A stretch of DNA of 64,000 bases from Micractinium sp. NFX-FRZ (Eukaryota > Chlorophyta > Trebouxiophyceae > Chlorellales > Chlorellaceae). The position numbers and the translations under genes were made by a program. Positions 33,510 to 42,673 of the stretch are shown piece after piece. The notes below the pieces were generated by a model. It did no database searches. It worked only from the letters and a program-made list of their open reading frames with translations, and was not told the origin of the DNA. The DNA lies in contig JAPTJF010000025.1 in NCBI GenBank assembly GCA_029339195.1, positions 1 to 64,000 of the forward strand, in the 5' to 3' direction. Every line of letters begins with the position of its first letter. Positions within the stretch are counted from its first letter, which is position 1.

Positions 33510-34466
33510 GAAGGCCACATCTGATGCGCCTTGCCGGCTTAAAGATTGGATGTCAAATTCAAGGCCATCAGCAGCCGCAGCAGGGAGTGCAGAGCGAGGG
33601 GCAGCTGGCGGGTGTGAGCACTGCCGAACTCCCTCTGCTGGTTGGGCTGGCTTGGTCACATAGCCTGCGTCACTCACACCCATGCTGCCCGAGCCGCTCG
33701 CGCCCGTACCCTCTCAATCCCGCAAGCTGTGCCCTCCCTCTAGAGATCTTCCTTTGTCTGTTCACCCGCTGCTCTTGCTTGATGCCTTGGGGTTGCGACG
33801 TCACGCGGTGTAACACGAGCACCTGGAATCAATAGGCACTACATCAGCGCCTGGCATCAGCAGAACACACACCTATTGCACTGGCACACAGACATTGGCA
33901 GACAGCACTGTTAGAGCTGCACTTGAAGGCGGGGGGGGCTTAGGGAGGGAGGGAATGCACGCATTACTGGAGCAGGGTGCCAGGGAAAGGGTGGAAACGC
34001 ACGCCTGGCAGAGGGTGCCAGCGCAGCACTAAACTTGTTGCATGTAAAGCAGAGTCGCAGAACGCACATACATACTGTACTGTGCTTTGGGGAGGGAAGA
34101 ATCAAGGGAGGACCGCGGCAGGGGGACAGGGGTCACAGAGGGGGGCAGAGGTGGTGCGCAGGGTGCTCGAGTACAGCAGGGCGAATAGCTTGAGGGGTGA
34201 GGGCGTTTGGGTTATCCTGGCTCCGTTCTCTACGCTGCTGCGCTCGCAGGTGCACTGCCTGTAACTGCCTGCTGGTGCGCTGGCTGTCTCTGCGCAGCCT
34301 AAAACAAGTGGCATATTTGTGGCACAACCGGAGGCGCCACGCTGCGCTATGCTCATGGGGGAGAGGCAGGGCCTTGCTGCCCTGCTCAGGAGGCTGTGTT
34401 CCAACTTTGCTGCTATGACATGTGCTGCGCCATGGGCTGGCACACACTACAGTACCGCCAACTGTT
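33510..34466. other. Convergent intergenic region, apple-like / GT8
   Basis: 3' flanks of two convergent genes. No exon was recognised. Confidence 0.6.
33809..33813 (+). terminator. TGTAA polyadenylation motif
   Basis: TGTAA 300 bases past the apple-like protein stop on its coding strand. Confidence 0.5.
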
Positions 34467-37400
34467 TCAGGCTGCGGGCACCTTCCGCGGGGCGGCAGCC
34501 TTGGGGGATTCATCCCGCTCCACCCCGCCCAGCTGTGCCATGCTGGCAGGCCTGGCGACAGGCGGCTCCCCTGGAGCCATGGGGGTGGGAGGCTCCAGGG
34601 ACAGTGCCTGCACGGCTTCCTCCAGGGCCTGGCCCTTGGGGAGACCAGCGGGCACCGAGCCATCCAGCAGGGCGGGCTTGCCGGTGGTGGGCGGGCCGGT
34701 GAGGGATTTTACAGAGTCCAGGCCGGTGCTCGTCTGGCGCCCGGGCAGCGGCTGGCTGGCGGGGCGGGCCAGGCGGCCCTCAAACACGTCCCACCTGCGG
34801 GAAGTTCGCAGGGGAGGGCGGCAGCAGGGCGGAGCAGTTACCAAGAGCGGGGAGGGGGCCAGGGGCAGGGGTAGGGCGATGGGCTGGCAAATTTGGGGGT
34901 GCTGAGCCTCGGGCGCTGGTGCTGGCATGCCCACCCTCGGACCTTGCTGGGCAAAAGGCCAGGCTGGCACTGGCCTCTACCAGACGCTAGATGTTCTCTC
35001 TCTCCCACATAGTGCAACAACTCGCACACTTACCAATAAATAAATACGCGGGTTGCCCACAAGTGCACCACCGATCAGTGAGGGACGCGCTTTTGTGCAC
35101 CAGAGGGCACGCTTCACGCTTCTCAAGGCTCCATCCGCCCTCTTCCTGCCCCCCTCAAGCACAACCTTGCTGCCAACCCACCAGTAGTCGCACTCCTCAC
35201 GATACGCCAGGTTCTCCTCCGAGCACCGGTGGCTCCACGGTTTCTCATCCACTGCAACACCAAAAAACGGTGCATGCCCCATGCAGATGAGCGGAGCATG
35301 TCGTGTGCAACAAGTAGAGCCTCCTTCCCCCTCTCTCTCTTATCAACTACAATGCATCACGGGTGCTCCAACATCAGTCTCGTCTCATGCTGTATGCGCC
35401 CTGCCTCGCGCTGGACATCGGTGCCGGGCTGCCTGTGCACGAGGCAGCAGAGGCAGGGTGGCCTCGTGCACAGGCAGCCCGGCACCGATGTCCAGCGCGA
35501 GGCTGCCCAGCGCGAGGCAGGGCGCATAGAGCATGAGACGAGACTGATGTTGGAGCACCCGTGATGCATTGTAGTTGATAAGAGAGAGAGGGGGAGTCGT
35601 GTCGTGTTGTTCATCACTCAATGCACCCTGCTGTAGGTTATGTAGCTCAGCCCAACCACGACTACAGCGTGCACCCACCGTGTGTGATGTGCAGCTGGCT
35701 GATGTCCCACAGGGGCCGGCCACATCACACCCTGCTTGCACCACTCAGCAACCCCACCCACCGTAGTGTATGATGTACAGCTGGCCCATGTCCCACAGCC
35801 CCGGGTGGTGGAACTTGATGCGCTTCTGGCCATTGTACGTGTAGGGCAGGTGGCGCCAGCGGCCCTGCAGGCGGGGAGGGGGGTGCAGATGCGTGGCACG
35901 AGAGGGGGTGGGGTGTGTGGAAAAAATGGGTTTGAGCAGGGAAGGCTGGACATGCTGGGCGGGTGGGCACAGGATTGCACACCTTCCGTGGCGCAGCGCC
36001 CTGCCCTGACTGTGCGATGGGCTTGTAACATGTGCTTGCAGGTAGCTTCAGTTCCGCTGCATTGCTGTACCAGACAAGACCAGCCGCTTACTTGTGCTGC
36101 ATACACGTGTACCCATTGAACCAGGCGCACCTTGAAGTATGCGTTGAGGAAGTCTTGCTCGGCAAAGAAACGCACCGGGCAGGTGCCCTCCTTGAGCGCG
36201 CGCTTCATGCCGGCCAGCTCATCCAGGCTGGCAAGGGGAGGGTGGGTGCGAGGGGAGGAAAGGGAAGGGAATGGGCACAGCAGGCTTGGGTGTGGGCGGA
36301 GAGGAGCGCTCAGGGGTGACCACAAGAAGGGATGCAGGCGAGGGGAGAGAAGGAAAGGAGAGCGGCACGGCAAACTTGGATACGGGCGGACACTGTCCTG
36401 CACGGGCGGACACTGTCCTGGCAGGAGCGTGGGCTGGCAGGAGGTGGTGAGGTGGCGCCATGACAGGGGATTGAGGTCGGCCATGGGCCTAAGACTCCTT
36501 GTTAACACTCCAGGAACGATGGTCAAGAACCAGCACAAGGCAGGAAAAAGCAGAGGGAGGCAGCATGGCCAGCCATCCCACCTGGGTGACATCACGTAGA
36601 AGCCTGGGAGGGTTGGGAGGGAGGGCGCATGCTTGTTGTGGGGTGAAGGGCGGTGCAGGCGACCGCAGCATGCTGAGCCCGCCCTGCTAAGCTTCCACCC
36701 CTTCCTGGACCCTTGGGCGATGCCTCTGCCAGCCCGCCCCAGGCCTTGCAACACTCAAAACCACCCCAACCCTCAAACCCACCCTTCCCCATCCCAACAA
36801 GAAGGAGCCACAACCATTGCCCCACACCCCTAGCCCGACCAGGAATCCAAACCTTAACACAGTTAAAGCCTCAGTAGCCCACCCTGCCCAGCAGGAATCC
36901 CTCAATAATGCTCACCCGCATTAAAGTAGTCGGGCGTGGCCTCCGGGGTGAAGTGGCAGCACGAGGTGCGCTCCTCCTCTGCACACTAAGGGCATCGAGA
37001 ACGCACAATGACGACAGTATTCATAGTGCTGTGGGGTCAGTTGGTGAGAGGCCATCTGAAGGCGCTGTCTGGGAGAGGATATGGCAGCGGGGCGTGCGCT
37101 CCTCCCAGGGCACGCCCAGCGCCGCCGCCCGCCGCCCCCACGCTTCCTTCTGGTACTTGACAACAGCGGAGCCGATGGCGGCCACGCTGCCCGCTGGATA
37201 TGTCACCAGAAGGCAGAGGGGCCGACATCTCTGCGGCTGACGTGAAGCACCAAATCGAAGCGTGGGACCATCTGGCAGCAAAGAGTGGCGGTGGGAGCGC
37301 CCGGCGCGCAGCAGGCGGTGCTTTGTTGGTGGCACTAGAGAGGGGCGGGGGACCGGCAGTTTGCGGCGCTGGCATGGCATTGACGTGCTGGTGCTGAAGC

Positions 37401-39672
37401 GCGTGAACAATGCACTGTCGAGGCCGTGACGGTGCCAAGTGAAGAGGAGGAGCACCAAGCGCAGCTGAGCTGCCATGAATGGCAGCCACAAGCAGAGATG
37501 CACTCGAGCCCGCCCCCGCCCCCCACCCCCCCATCCCACTCACCAAACTCGCGGCCGCCGTAGCAGTCTCCGACGGCGTAGAAGGCGGGGGGCAGGTCGA
37601 AGAGGTGGTCGATGGAGCGCAGCAGGATCATGTCGGCGTCCAAGTAGACAAGCCTGCAGGGAGGCGTGAGGAGAAGGGGCAAGGCCGGGAAGTGATGGGG
37701 ATGAAGTGGAGAATGGGGGGGGAAGTGCAGGGATGTGGGGAAAGTGCAAAGGTGGCAGTAAAGGGATGTGTGAGAGACAGAGGATGGATCGTGTGTGGCG
37801 TCCAGGTAGACCAGCCTGCGCGACCAAGGCGAAGGGGAGGGGAATCAGGCGGCCCTGTAAGGCAAAGCAACAGGGGAGGTGGTAGCAGGGGTGGGAGAGT
37901 AAGAGAGAGAGCGGAGAGGAGGGTGACACATGTGTGGGAAGCCGGCGGGGACAAGGCAGGCGAGTGCCCTGGCCGTTGTGGTTGTGTTGCAAGGGTGAGG
38001 GGCGGGAGGGTTAGGCTGGGGCGCCAGCATGGTGTGAGTCCCTGCCATGTCAGCATCGGGTGCCAGGTCAGCCGCCGACCTGTCGTATTCAGTCATCTCC
38101 CACATGCGCAGCTTGTTCCAGCCTGCAGGCGGGGGCAGAGGGGGCGGACACAAGGTGGCACAATGAGTTAGCATCTCGCATGGGGGAGGGCAGAGAAGCA
38201 GGCGTCAGCAGGGACATCAGGTCAAGCTGCGACCCTCCTGCCCTCTTGCCCCAGTCCCCTACTGCTCCAAGTAGCCTACATCTAGTATATGTGTATGTTG
38301 GTTTTGATGAAAGCAACCCAGTATCATATCTTTGGTTCTTCCCCACTTACACTCGAGGTAGAGGGAGCGCTTGTACTCGCTGTGGTCCACTGCAGGCGCA
38401 AGGGGGTGGGAGGGGGGGGAGGGGTTGTTCACACGCAGTCAAGCAAACACAGGGGCACATGCACGGGCACGGAAGGAGGCAGAGACAGAAGAGCACGCCG
38501 TTTTTTCCCCCATGCTGTGGGCAAGCCCTCAGCGAGACACGCACGCAGAAGTCTGCAACGCAGGCTCAACCTCACCTTGCCCCTGCCAGTAGTGGCCACT
38601 ACTATCCACGACTTCCGTTTCTTCTCCTGGTCCCTCCCCACCCCAGACCCGTCTGCCGCCCTCACCTCCCTCCGCCTGAAACTGCTCCGTGAACTGCAGC
38701 TCCATCCCCTCTGCGGCCAGAGCCTCCGCAGCGCCCTGGCTGCACCGCATTCGGGGGAGGGGTGCAGGCGCGTGGGTGCTGGAGAGTTGGCCTGAGAGGG
38801 CCAGCAGCACACGGGCACGCAGGCAGCATCGGGCGGATCCTGGGGGTACGGCAGGCAGGGCAGGGGCAGGGCAGGGCAGGCAGGGCAGGGCAGCTGCAGC
38901 AGGGCAGGGCAGCTGCAGCAGGGCAGGGCAGGGCAGCTGCAGCAGGGCAGGGCAGCTGCAGCAGGGCAGGGCAGGGCAGGGCAGGAGCGGAGTGCACTGC
39001 ACGAGAGCGCGGGCACAAGGCCCAGGGGAGGGCGATTGGGGGCGAGCCCCTCTTCGATCCCACTCTGCCACCCCACCCCACGCCTCTCTCCCTCCCACCT
39101 GACTCCCCGGGTGTACATCACAATCAGCGGGTAGCGTGCCCCCACCAGGCGCAGGGAGCGGTACAGCGCCTGAACCCCCGGCAGGTAGGCGTCCCTGCGG
39201 CCAGGAGGTTGAGAAAAGGGCCAGGGACGGGGGCTGTTGAGGAGGGAGAAGGGCAAGCTTTGAATCAATTTGGTACTGCCATCAGGGGACAAGCTCCCTG
39301 GCTGGCTGGCTGGCTGACGGCGTGACGCCCGGCCCGGCACAGACCACATGGCTGCAGTTGATGCTGCTGCAGCCCCCGCGCCAGCAGCAGCCGCGGAGGC
39401 AGCGGCAGCAGCGGAGGCAGCGGCTGCGGCAGCGGCAGCGGCAGCGGCGGAGGCAGCGGGAGCTGCAAGCAAGCGGCAGCACAGGCAGCAGCAGCGGCAG
39501 CAGCAGCGGCAAAGCCGCCACCCTCAGCTTGCCTGGTGAACAGCGTGACGTAGGCAAAGCGCTTGGCGGCGGAGGCCGAGTGGGTGGCGGGCGCAGGCGG
39601 GGGCAGAGCGTCGCCGACATGGGCGCGGACGTGGCGCACCGATTGGGCGCTGAGCCAGTCAGAGGGTGCCAT
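34467..39672 (-). CDS. GT8-family glycosyltransferase (glycogenin/PGSIP-like)
   Basis: Twelve exons: 39672-39533, 39194-39099, 38739-38666, 38389-38351, 38122-38080, 37653-37544, 36978-36916, 36603-36582, 36227-36131, 35864-35762, 35251-35182 and 34794-34467, 394 aa. Family motifs run in order: RFAYVTLFTRDAYLPGVQAL, LVGARYPLIVMYT, NKLRMWEMTEYDRLVYLDAD with the metal-binding DxD at about 136-138, PDYFNAGFYVMSP, FFAEQDFLNAYF, HHPGLWDMGQLYIIHY and DEKPWS. Known relatives transfer glucose, glucuronic acid or inositol-linked sugars; the donor is not decidable here. No membrane anchor or signal peptide is visible, so it may be cytosolic, or an N-terminal exon is missing. The tail is Pro/Ala-rich. 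Intron 1 has a GC donor, exon 8 is 22 nt, and one intron holds a long inverted repeat. Confidence 0.9.
35327..35594. repeat. 268-bp intronic inverted repeat (long hairpin)
   Basis: Arms 35327-35444 and 35462-35594 around a 17-base loop. The 118-base arm pairs with the other with one mismatch and a single 15-base insertion (in the right arm). It lies in the intron between exons 10 and 11 of the GT8 gene, so either strand would fold into a stem of more than 100 bp. No ORF is needed to explain it. Confidence 0.97.
35672..35805 (-). repeat. Duplicated GT8 exon 10 3' edge
   Basis: The true end (LWDMGQLYIIHY plus donor, about 35752-35805) is copied at 35672-35718, where it reads LWDISQLHITH; period about 80 bp. 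Confidence 0.9.
36948..37106 (-). repeat. Duplicated GT8 exon 7 5' edge
   Basis: The exon start (36948-36978, encoding EERTSCCHF) resembles 37080-37106, which reads EERTPRCHI in a longer open stretch of the intron. Confidence 0.65.
37628..37825 (-). repeat. Duplicated GT8 exon 6 5' edge
   Basis: The acceptor and exon start, encoding RLVYLDAD, are partly copied at about 37798-37822 (RLVYLDA), 165 bp upstream in the intron. Confidence 0.85.
38860..38996. repeat. GGGCAGGGCAGCTGCAGCA-type minisatellite in GT8 intron
   Basis: About 137 bp of GCAGG and GCAGCTGCAGCAGGGCAGG units between exons 2 and 3. Confidence 0.93.
39527..39538 (-). other. GC 5' splice site (CACCAG/GCAAGC)
   Basis: Phase 2 at this site is the only way found to continue AYVTLFTR into DAYLPGVQAL. 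The nearest GT is in the wrong phase. Confidence 0.8.
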
Positions 39673-40232
39673 GGCACTGGGTGTGTGACTGAGCGGACCT
39701 GTGAGGCACAAAGGAGAAAGTGGGTGCGTGAGGCGCATTGAAGGTTGTCATCCGGTGCTGGCGGTGCTGAGAGCAGGCGACGCCGGCGCCGGCGCTGCGA
39801 GGAACCCCTCGCCTCGCAGGCACAGATTCCTCCCAACCAAACCCCCAATGCCAGCACCTCCATAGCCTCCGTGATTGTTGCAGCAGGCGAAGAGACAGCA
39901 GGGGCCTAGCACCAGGGGAAGGGGGGCACAAAAACGCCCGCCGGGCACTGTCCAAGGAGAGCGGCGTGGGGCTCCTGCCCTGCGCAGCTCTCCCCGCCTG
40001 CTGCGCTTCGCGGGGCTGCCCGCCTTGCCCCGCATCACACGCGCCACACGCTGTTGCTCACCGTAAAAGGCCGAGGGCACGGCGGCGGGGAGGGTTCCAA
40101 GAGAAGGGCGGCGTCCAAGGTCTCGAGCTGGAGGACGGGCAGATGGGCTCTATGGTATCTTTGATGATTGAGTATAACGAATGCCGTTCTCGGATCCAAC
40201 AATAGCGTCCCTGCTTTCTGCCTGCTGCGGCC
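39673..40232. other. Divergent promoter region, GT8 / unknown acidic protein
   Basis: 560 bp between head-to-head genes, with no supported exon. An upstream GT8 exon carrying a membrane anchor cannot be ruled out. Confidence 0.5.
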
Positions 40233-41636
40233 ATGCTGTGTGCACCACTTTGCATGGGCCCGTCCCTCCATGCCGACTTCATCCACCGTCTTCCCGCTCA
40301 TAAGGTACCCATCTTGAACATCTTGTCGGAGGGAGGCTGCAGCGAGAAATCACTTGCTCTCCCAACAACCCCGCTCGTACCCGAACCAAAAGCCGGCTGC
40401 TCAATGGAGAAGCAGAGAGGTGCGGGTGTGCTGCTTGAAAGCGACCAACGTCCTGGCATCGTCATCGCGGGTGGCGCCCGGGTGGGCCACTGCCGCCCTC
40501 AACTGCCGCCGCTGCGTCGGGCTCCCCAGCCTCGAGCTAGCTGCAGCCCAACTCTGCATCTAACCCGGCCCCATCCTTCCCCCGCCACACCAACCCTTTC
40601 AGACCTGCCCTCTCCAGCCATGCGGCAGCGGCAGAAGCGGCAGCGGCGCATGACGGCGGGCGGCAAGGCGGCGGGCGACGTGCCGCCGCTGGCGCTGTTG
40701 CTCGCTAACAACGCCGGTGGCAGCAGTTGCGGCATCCCGCAGGCTGCCGAGCAGCTGCTTCTGCAGCACCTGCAGCAGCAGGAGGTGCACCCAGAAGTTG
40801 CAGCACGGCTGGAGGTGGCGTGGCAGGAGTATCTCTGCCCTGGCCAGCCAGCAGTCTTTGCTTTCACAAAGCAGCTGCTGCCGCCGTCGCTCCTCCGGGG
40901 CATGCGCCTGTTCCACCCCGCCGACGTCTACCCCGCACTCTACCCACGCGAGCTCCCCCCAGGGGTGCCACGGCTGCCAGCGCTGCCAGCGGTGGCAGTG
41001 CCGCCAGCGCTGCCAGTGCTGCGGCCCGCAGGCGAGCTGCCGCTGCTGCTTCCGGCGGGGGCAGCGCTTGCAGCAGCCCCAGCTGCGGTGCAGCAGCCGC
41101 AGCCGGTGCCGGTGCTGCGGCCAGCGCTGGCGGCAGCGGTGGAAGCAGAGGAGGAGGAGGAGGAGGAGGAGGCAGGGGAGGAGGCATCCTGGTCATCCTC
41201 GGAGGAGGACGAGGATGAGGCAGAGGAGGCGGGATATTCTGTGGGAGATGATGATGTTGAGGCGCCCCTCTCCTGCTGGCAGTGGTGCAGCCACTGCTGC
41301 TGCACCGGCTGCGAGTGCTCCGCATCCGACGCCTACCTCAGCTCACCTGACAGCACACGCATGCAGCCGGGCAAGCGCATCTGCTGGCGGGCCGCTCTGC
41401 ACGCCTCTGACCCCGTCCGACGCAACCTCATGCCTTCAATTGCGAGTGCGGCGGCGGCGGCAGCGGCGGCAGCGGCGGCAGCGGTCCCGCCGGCAGCAGC
41501 AGCCGATAGCGGCATCTCGCCAGCAGCAGCTGGCGGCTCCGCGACTGTGCCCGCAGCCATGCCCACCGCTGCGGCGCCCCAAGCAGCCGCAGCGGCGGCG
41601 GGCCCCGTGCTGCGCCCTCGCCGGCGGCGGCAGTAG
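40233..41636 (+). CDS. Unknown protein with acidic run and cysteine cluster
   Basis: A single uninterrupted frame of 467 codons; not recognised. The first 129 residues are low quality and may be UTR or contain an intron, because an acceptor-like CTCTCCAG lies just before the ATG at 40620 (MRQRQKRQRRMTAGG), which is the more likely start. Downstream are a helical region (AEQLLLQHLQQQEVHPEVAA), a segment with LRGMRLFHPADVYPALYP, repeated LPAL/Ala-Pro sequence, a run of Glu followed by SSSEEDEDEAEEAG, and the cluster CWQWCSHCCCTGCEC near the middle of the C-terminal half. That cluster is followed by a Ser-rich segment, poly-Ala and a basic end RPRRRRQ. The composition suggests a nuclear, possibly metal-binding protein. 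The upstream gene is divergent; a TGTAA follows the stop. Confidence 0.6.
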   Translation: MLCAPLCMGPSLHADFIHRLPAHKVPILNILSEGGCSEKSLALPTTPLVPEPKAGCSMEKQRGAGVLLESDQRPGIVIAGGARVGHCRPQLPPLRRAPQPRASCSPTLHLTRPHPSPATPTLSDLPSPAMRQRQKRQRRMTAGGKAAGDVPPLALLLANNAGGSSCGIPQAAEQLLLQHLQQQEVHPEVAARLEVAWQEYLCPGQPAVFAFTKQLLPPSLLRGMRLFHPADVYPALYPRELPPGVPRLPALPAVAVPPALPVLRPAGELPLLLPAGAALAAAPAAVQQPQPVPVLRPALAAAVEAEEEEEEEEAGEEASWSSSEEDEDEAEEAGYSVGDDDVEAPLSCWQWCSHCCCTGCECSASDAYLSSPDSTRMQPGKRICWRAALHASDPVRRNLMPSIASAAAAAAAAAAAAVPPAAAADSGISPAAAGGSATVPAAMPTAAAPQAAAAAAGPVLRPRRRRQ

Positions 41637-41801
41637 CTGCACAGCTTAGCGCACCTGCGTTAGGTGTGATCCTCGCTCCTGGGCAACCCCACATGCACGG
41701 ACGGGTATCGCCAGCATGAGTGTAGTGCTTGCATGCCTTTTTTGCGGACACACTTGGCCCCTCTTTTATCCCCAAGCCTCTTTTTTCCCCAACCCATCCT
41801 T

Positions 41802-41806
41802 TGTAA
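41802..41806 (+). terminator. TGTAA polyadenylation motif
   Basis: About 165 bases after the stop of the acidic-protein gene, in an AT-richer stretch. Confidence 0.6.
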
Positions 41807-41964
41807 GTATAATGGCCACCCTTATCTCCCAGCCTCCCCTGTGCCTCCCCTGCTGCTGCACTGCGCAGCCATTGCGCGCAGTCCTTCTGCTCGTCTCGAC
41901 CTAGTTTGGCTGTGCCCAGCGTTGTTTCGTAACGCTCCCGCCTGTGCCATCCCAACATGCACTC

Positions 41965-42260
41965 CGTTCAGTGACCCCTCTTGCCAGCACACCGTGACCC
42001 CACCTCCGTGCCATTGCCCTGTGACCCTCCCTTGCCAGCGCACTTCTCTTGCTCTTGCCTGCTGTGCCCCACCACCGCGGGCCTCCCGCCAGCGCACTTC
42101 TCTTGCGTTTGCCAGCTGCGCCACACCTTGTCTTGCCAGCGCCCCGTGACCCCTTCCTGCCATTGCACCGTGCCCCCAACTCTCCCCCTGCCAGCGCACT
42201 GTGACCCCTTGCCAGCAGTGACCCACATTTCCCTGCCAGCTGCGCCTCTGCCAGCCCTCG
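41965..42260. repeat. Imperfect minisatellite, TTGCCAGCGCACxGTGACCCC-like
   Basis: About ten diverged units sharing TGCCAGC and GTGACCCC or CACTTCTCTTGC, in the convergent 3' region. Confidence 0.8.
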
Positions 42261-42313
42261 TGTGCAGTTGTGCTTTTGGAAGTGTGACACTCAACTGTGC
42301 AACCAAAGTGCTG

Positions 42314-42315
<2 letters not shown>

Positions 42316-42345
<30 letters not shown>
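42316..42345. repeat. (CTG)10 microsatellite
   Basis: Ten CTG triplets in non-coding sequence. Confidence 0.95.
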
Positions 42346-42346
<1 letters not shown>

Positions 42347-42356
42347 ATGCTGCTAG

Positions 42357-42361
42357 TTACA
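42357..42361 (-). terminator. TGTAA polyadenylation motif
   Basis: Plus-strand TTACA about 315 bases past the J-domain gene stop. Confidence 0.5.
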
Positions 42362-42673
42362 GTGGGGCGCCCCCCACATCCTGACAAGGCTGCATGGGTA
42401 ACCAAATGTTGGAATGGGGGCGGTGTGAAGTGGGGCTGCTTGCACGGATGATGCTGCAAAAGGTAGTGGCAGGACAGGTGTGACTTGAGGTTGGACAGAA
42501 GGGAATCTGGGAGAAATTGGTCCGGGGCACTGAGTAGTGAGGGGAGGGAAGTGCCAGGCATGCGTGGCAGGGCAGCCCCAGCTGTGCCTGTGTGAGCCGC
42601 CGACCTCAGCACACACATGCCCCCGCTTGACGCTCCTGCTGGCACTGCTGCAGCTGCTGCTCCTGCTTCTCCA

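Larger units (their letters stand above)
41637..42673. other. Convergent intergenic region with minisatellite
   Basis: 3' flanks of the acidic-protein gene and the J-domain gene. Contains TGTAA signals for both, an imperfect minisatellite and a CTG run. Confidence 0.65.

Noticed and set aside
38860..38996. Plus-strand Gly/Gln/Arg-rich open frames over the minisatellite
   Set aside because: Repeat-derived frames inside a GT8 intron.
39673..40080. Minus-strand Arg-rich frames as an N-terminal GT8 exon
   Set aside because: No membrane segment or in-phase donor convincingly links them to the exon at 39672.
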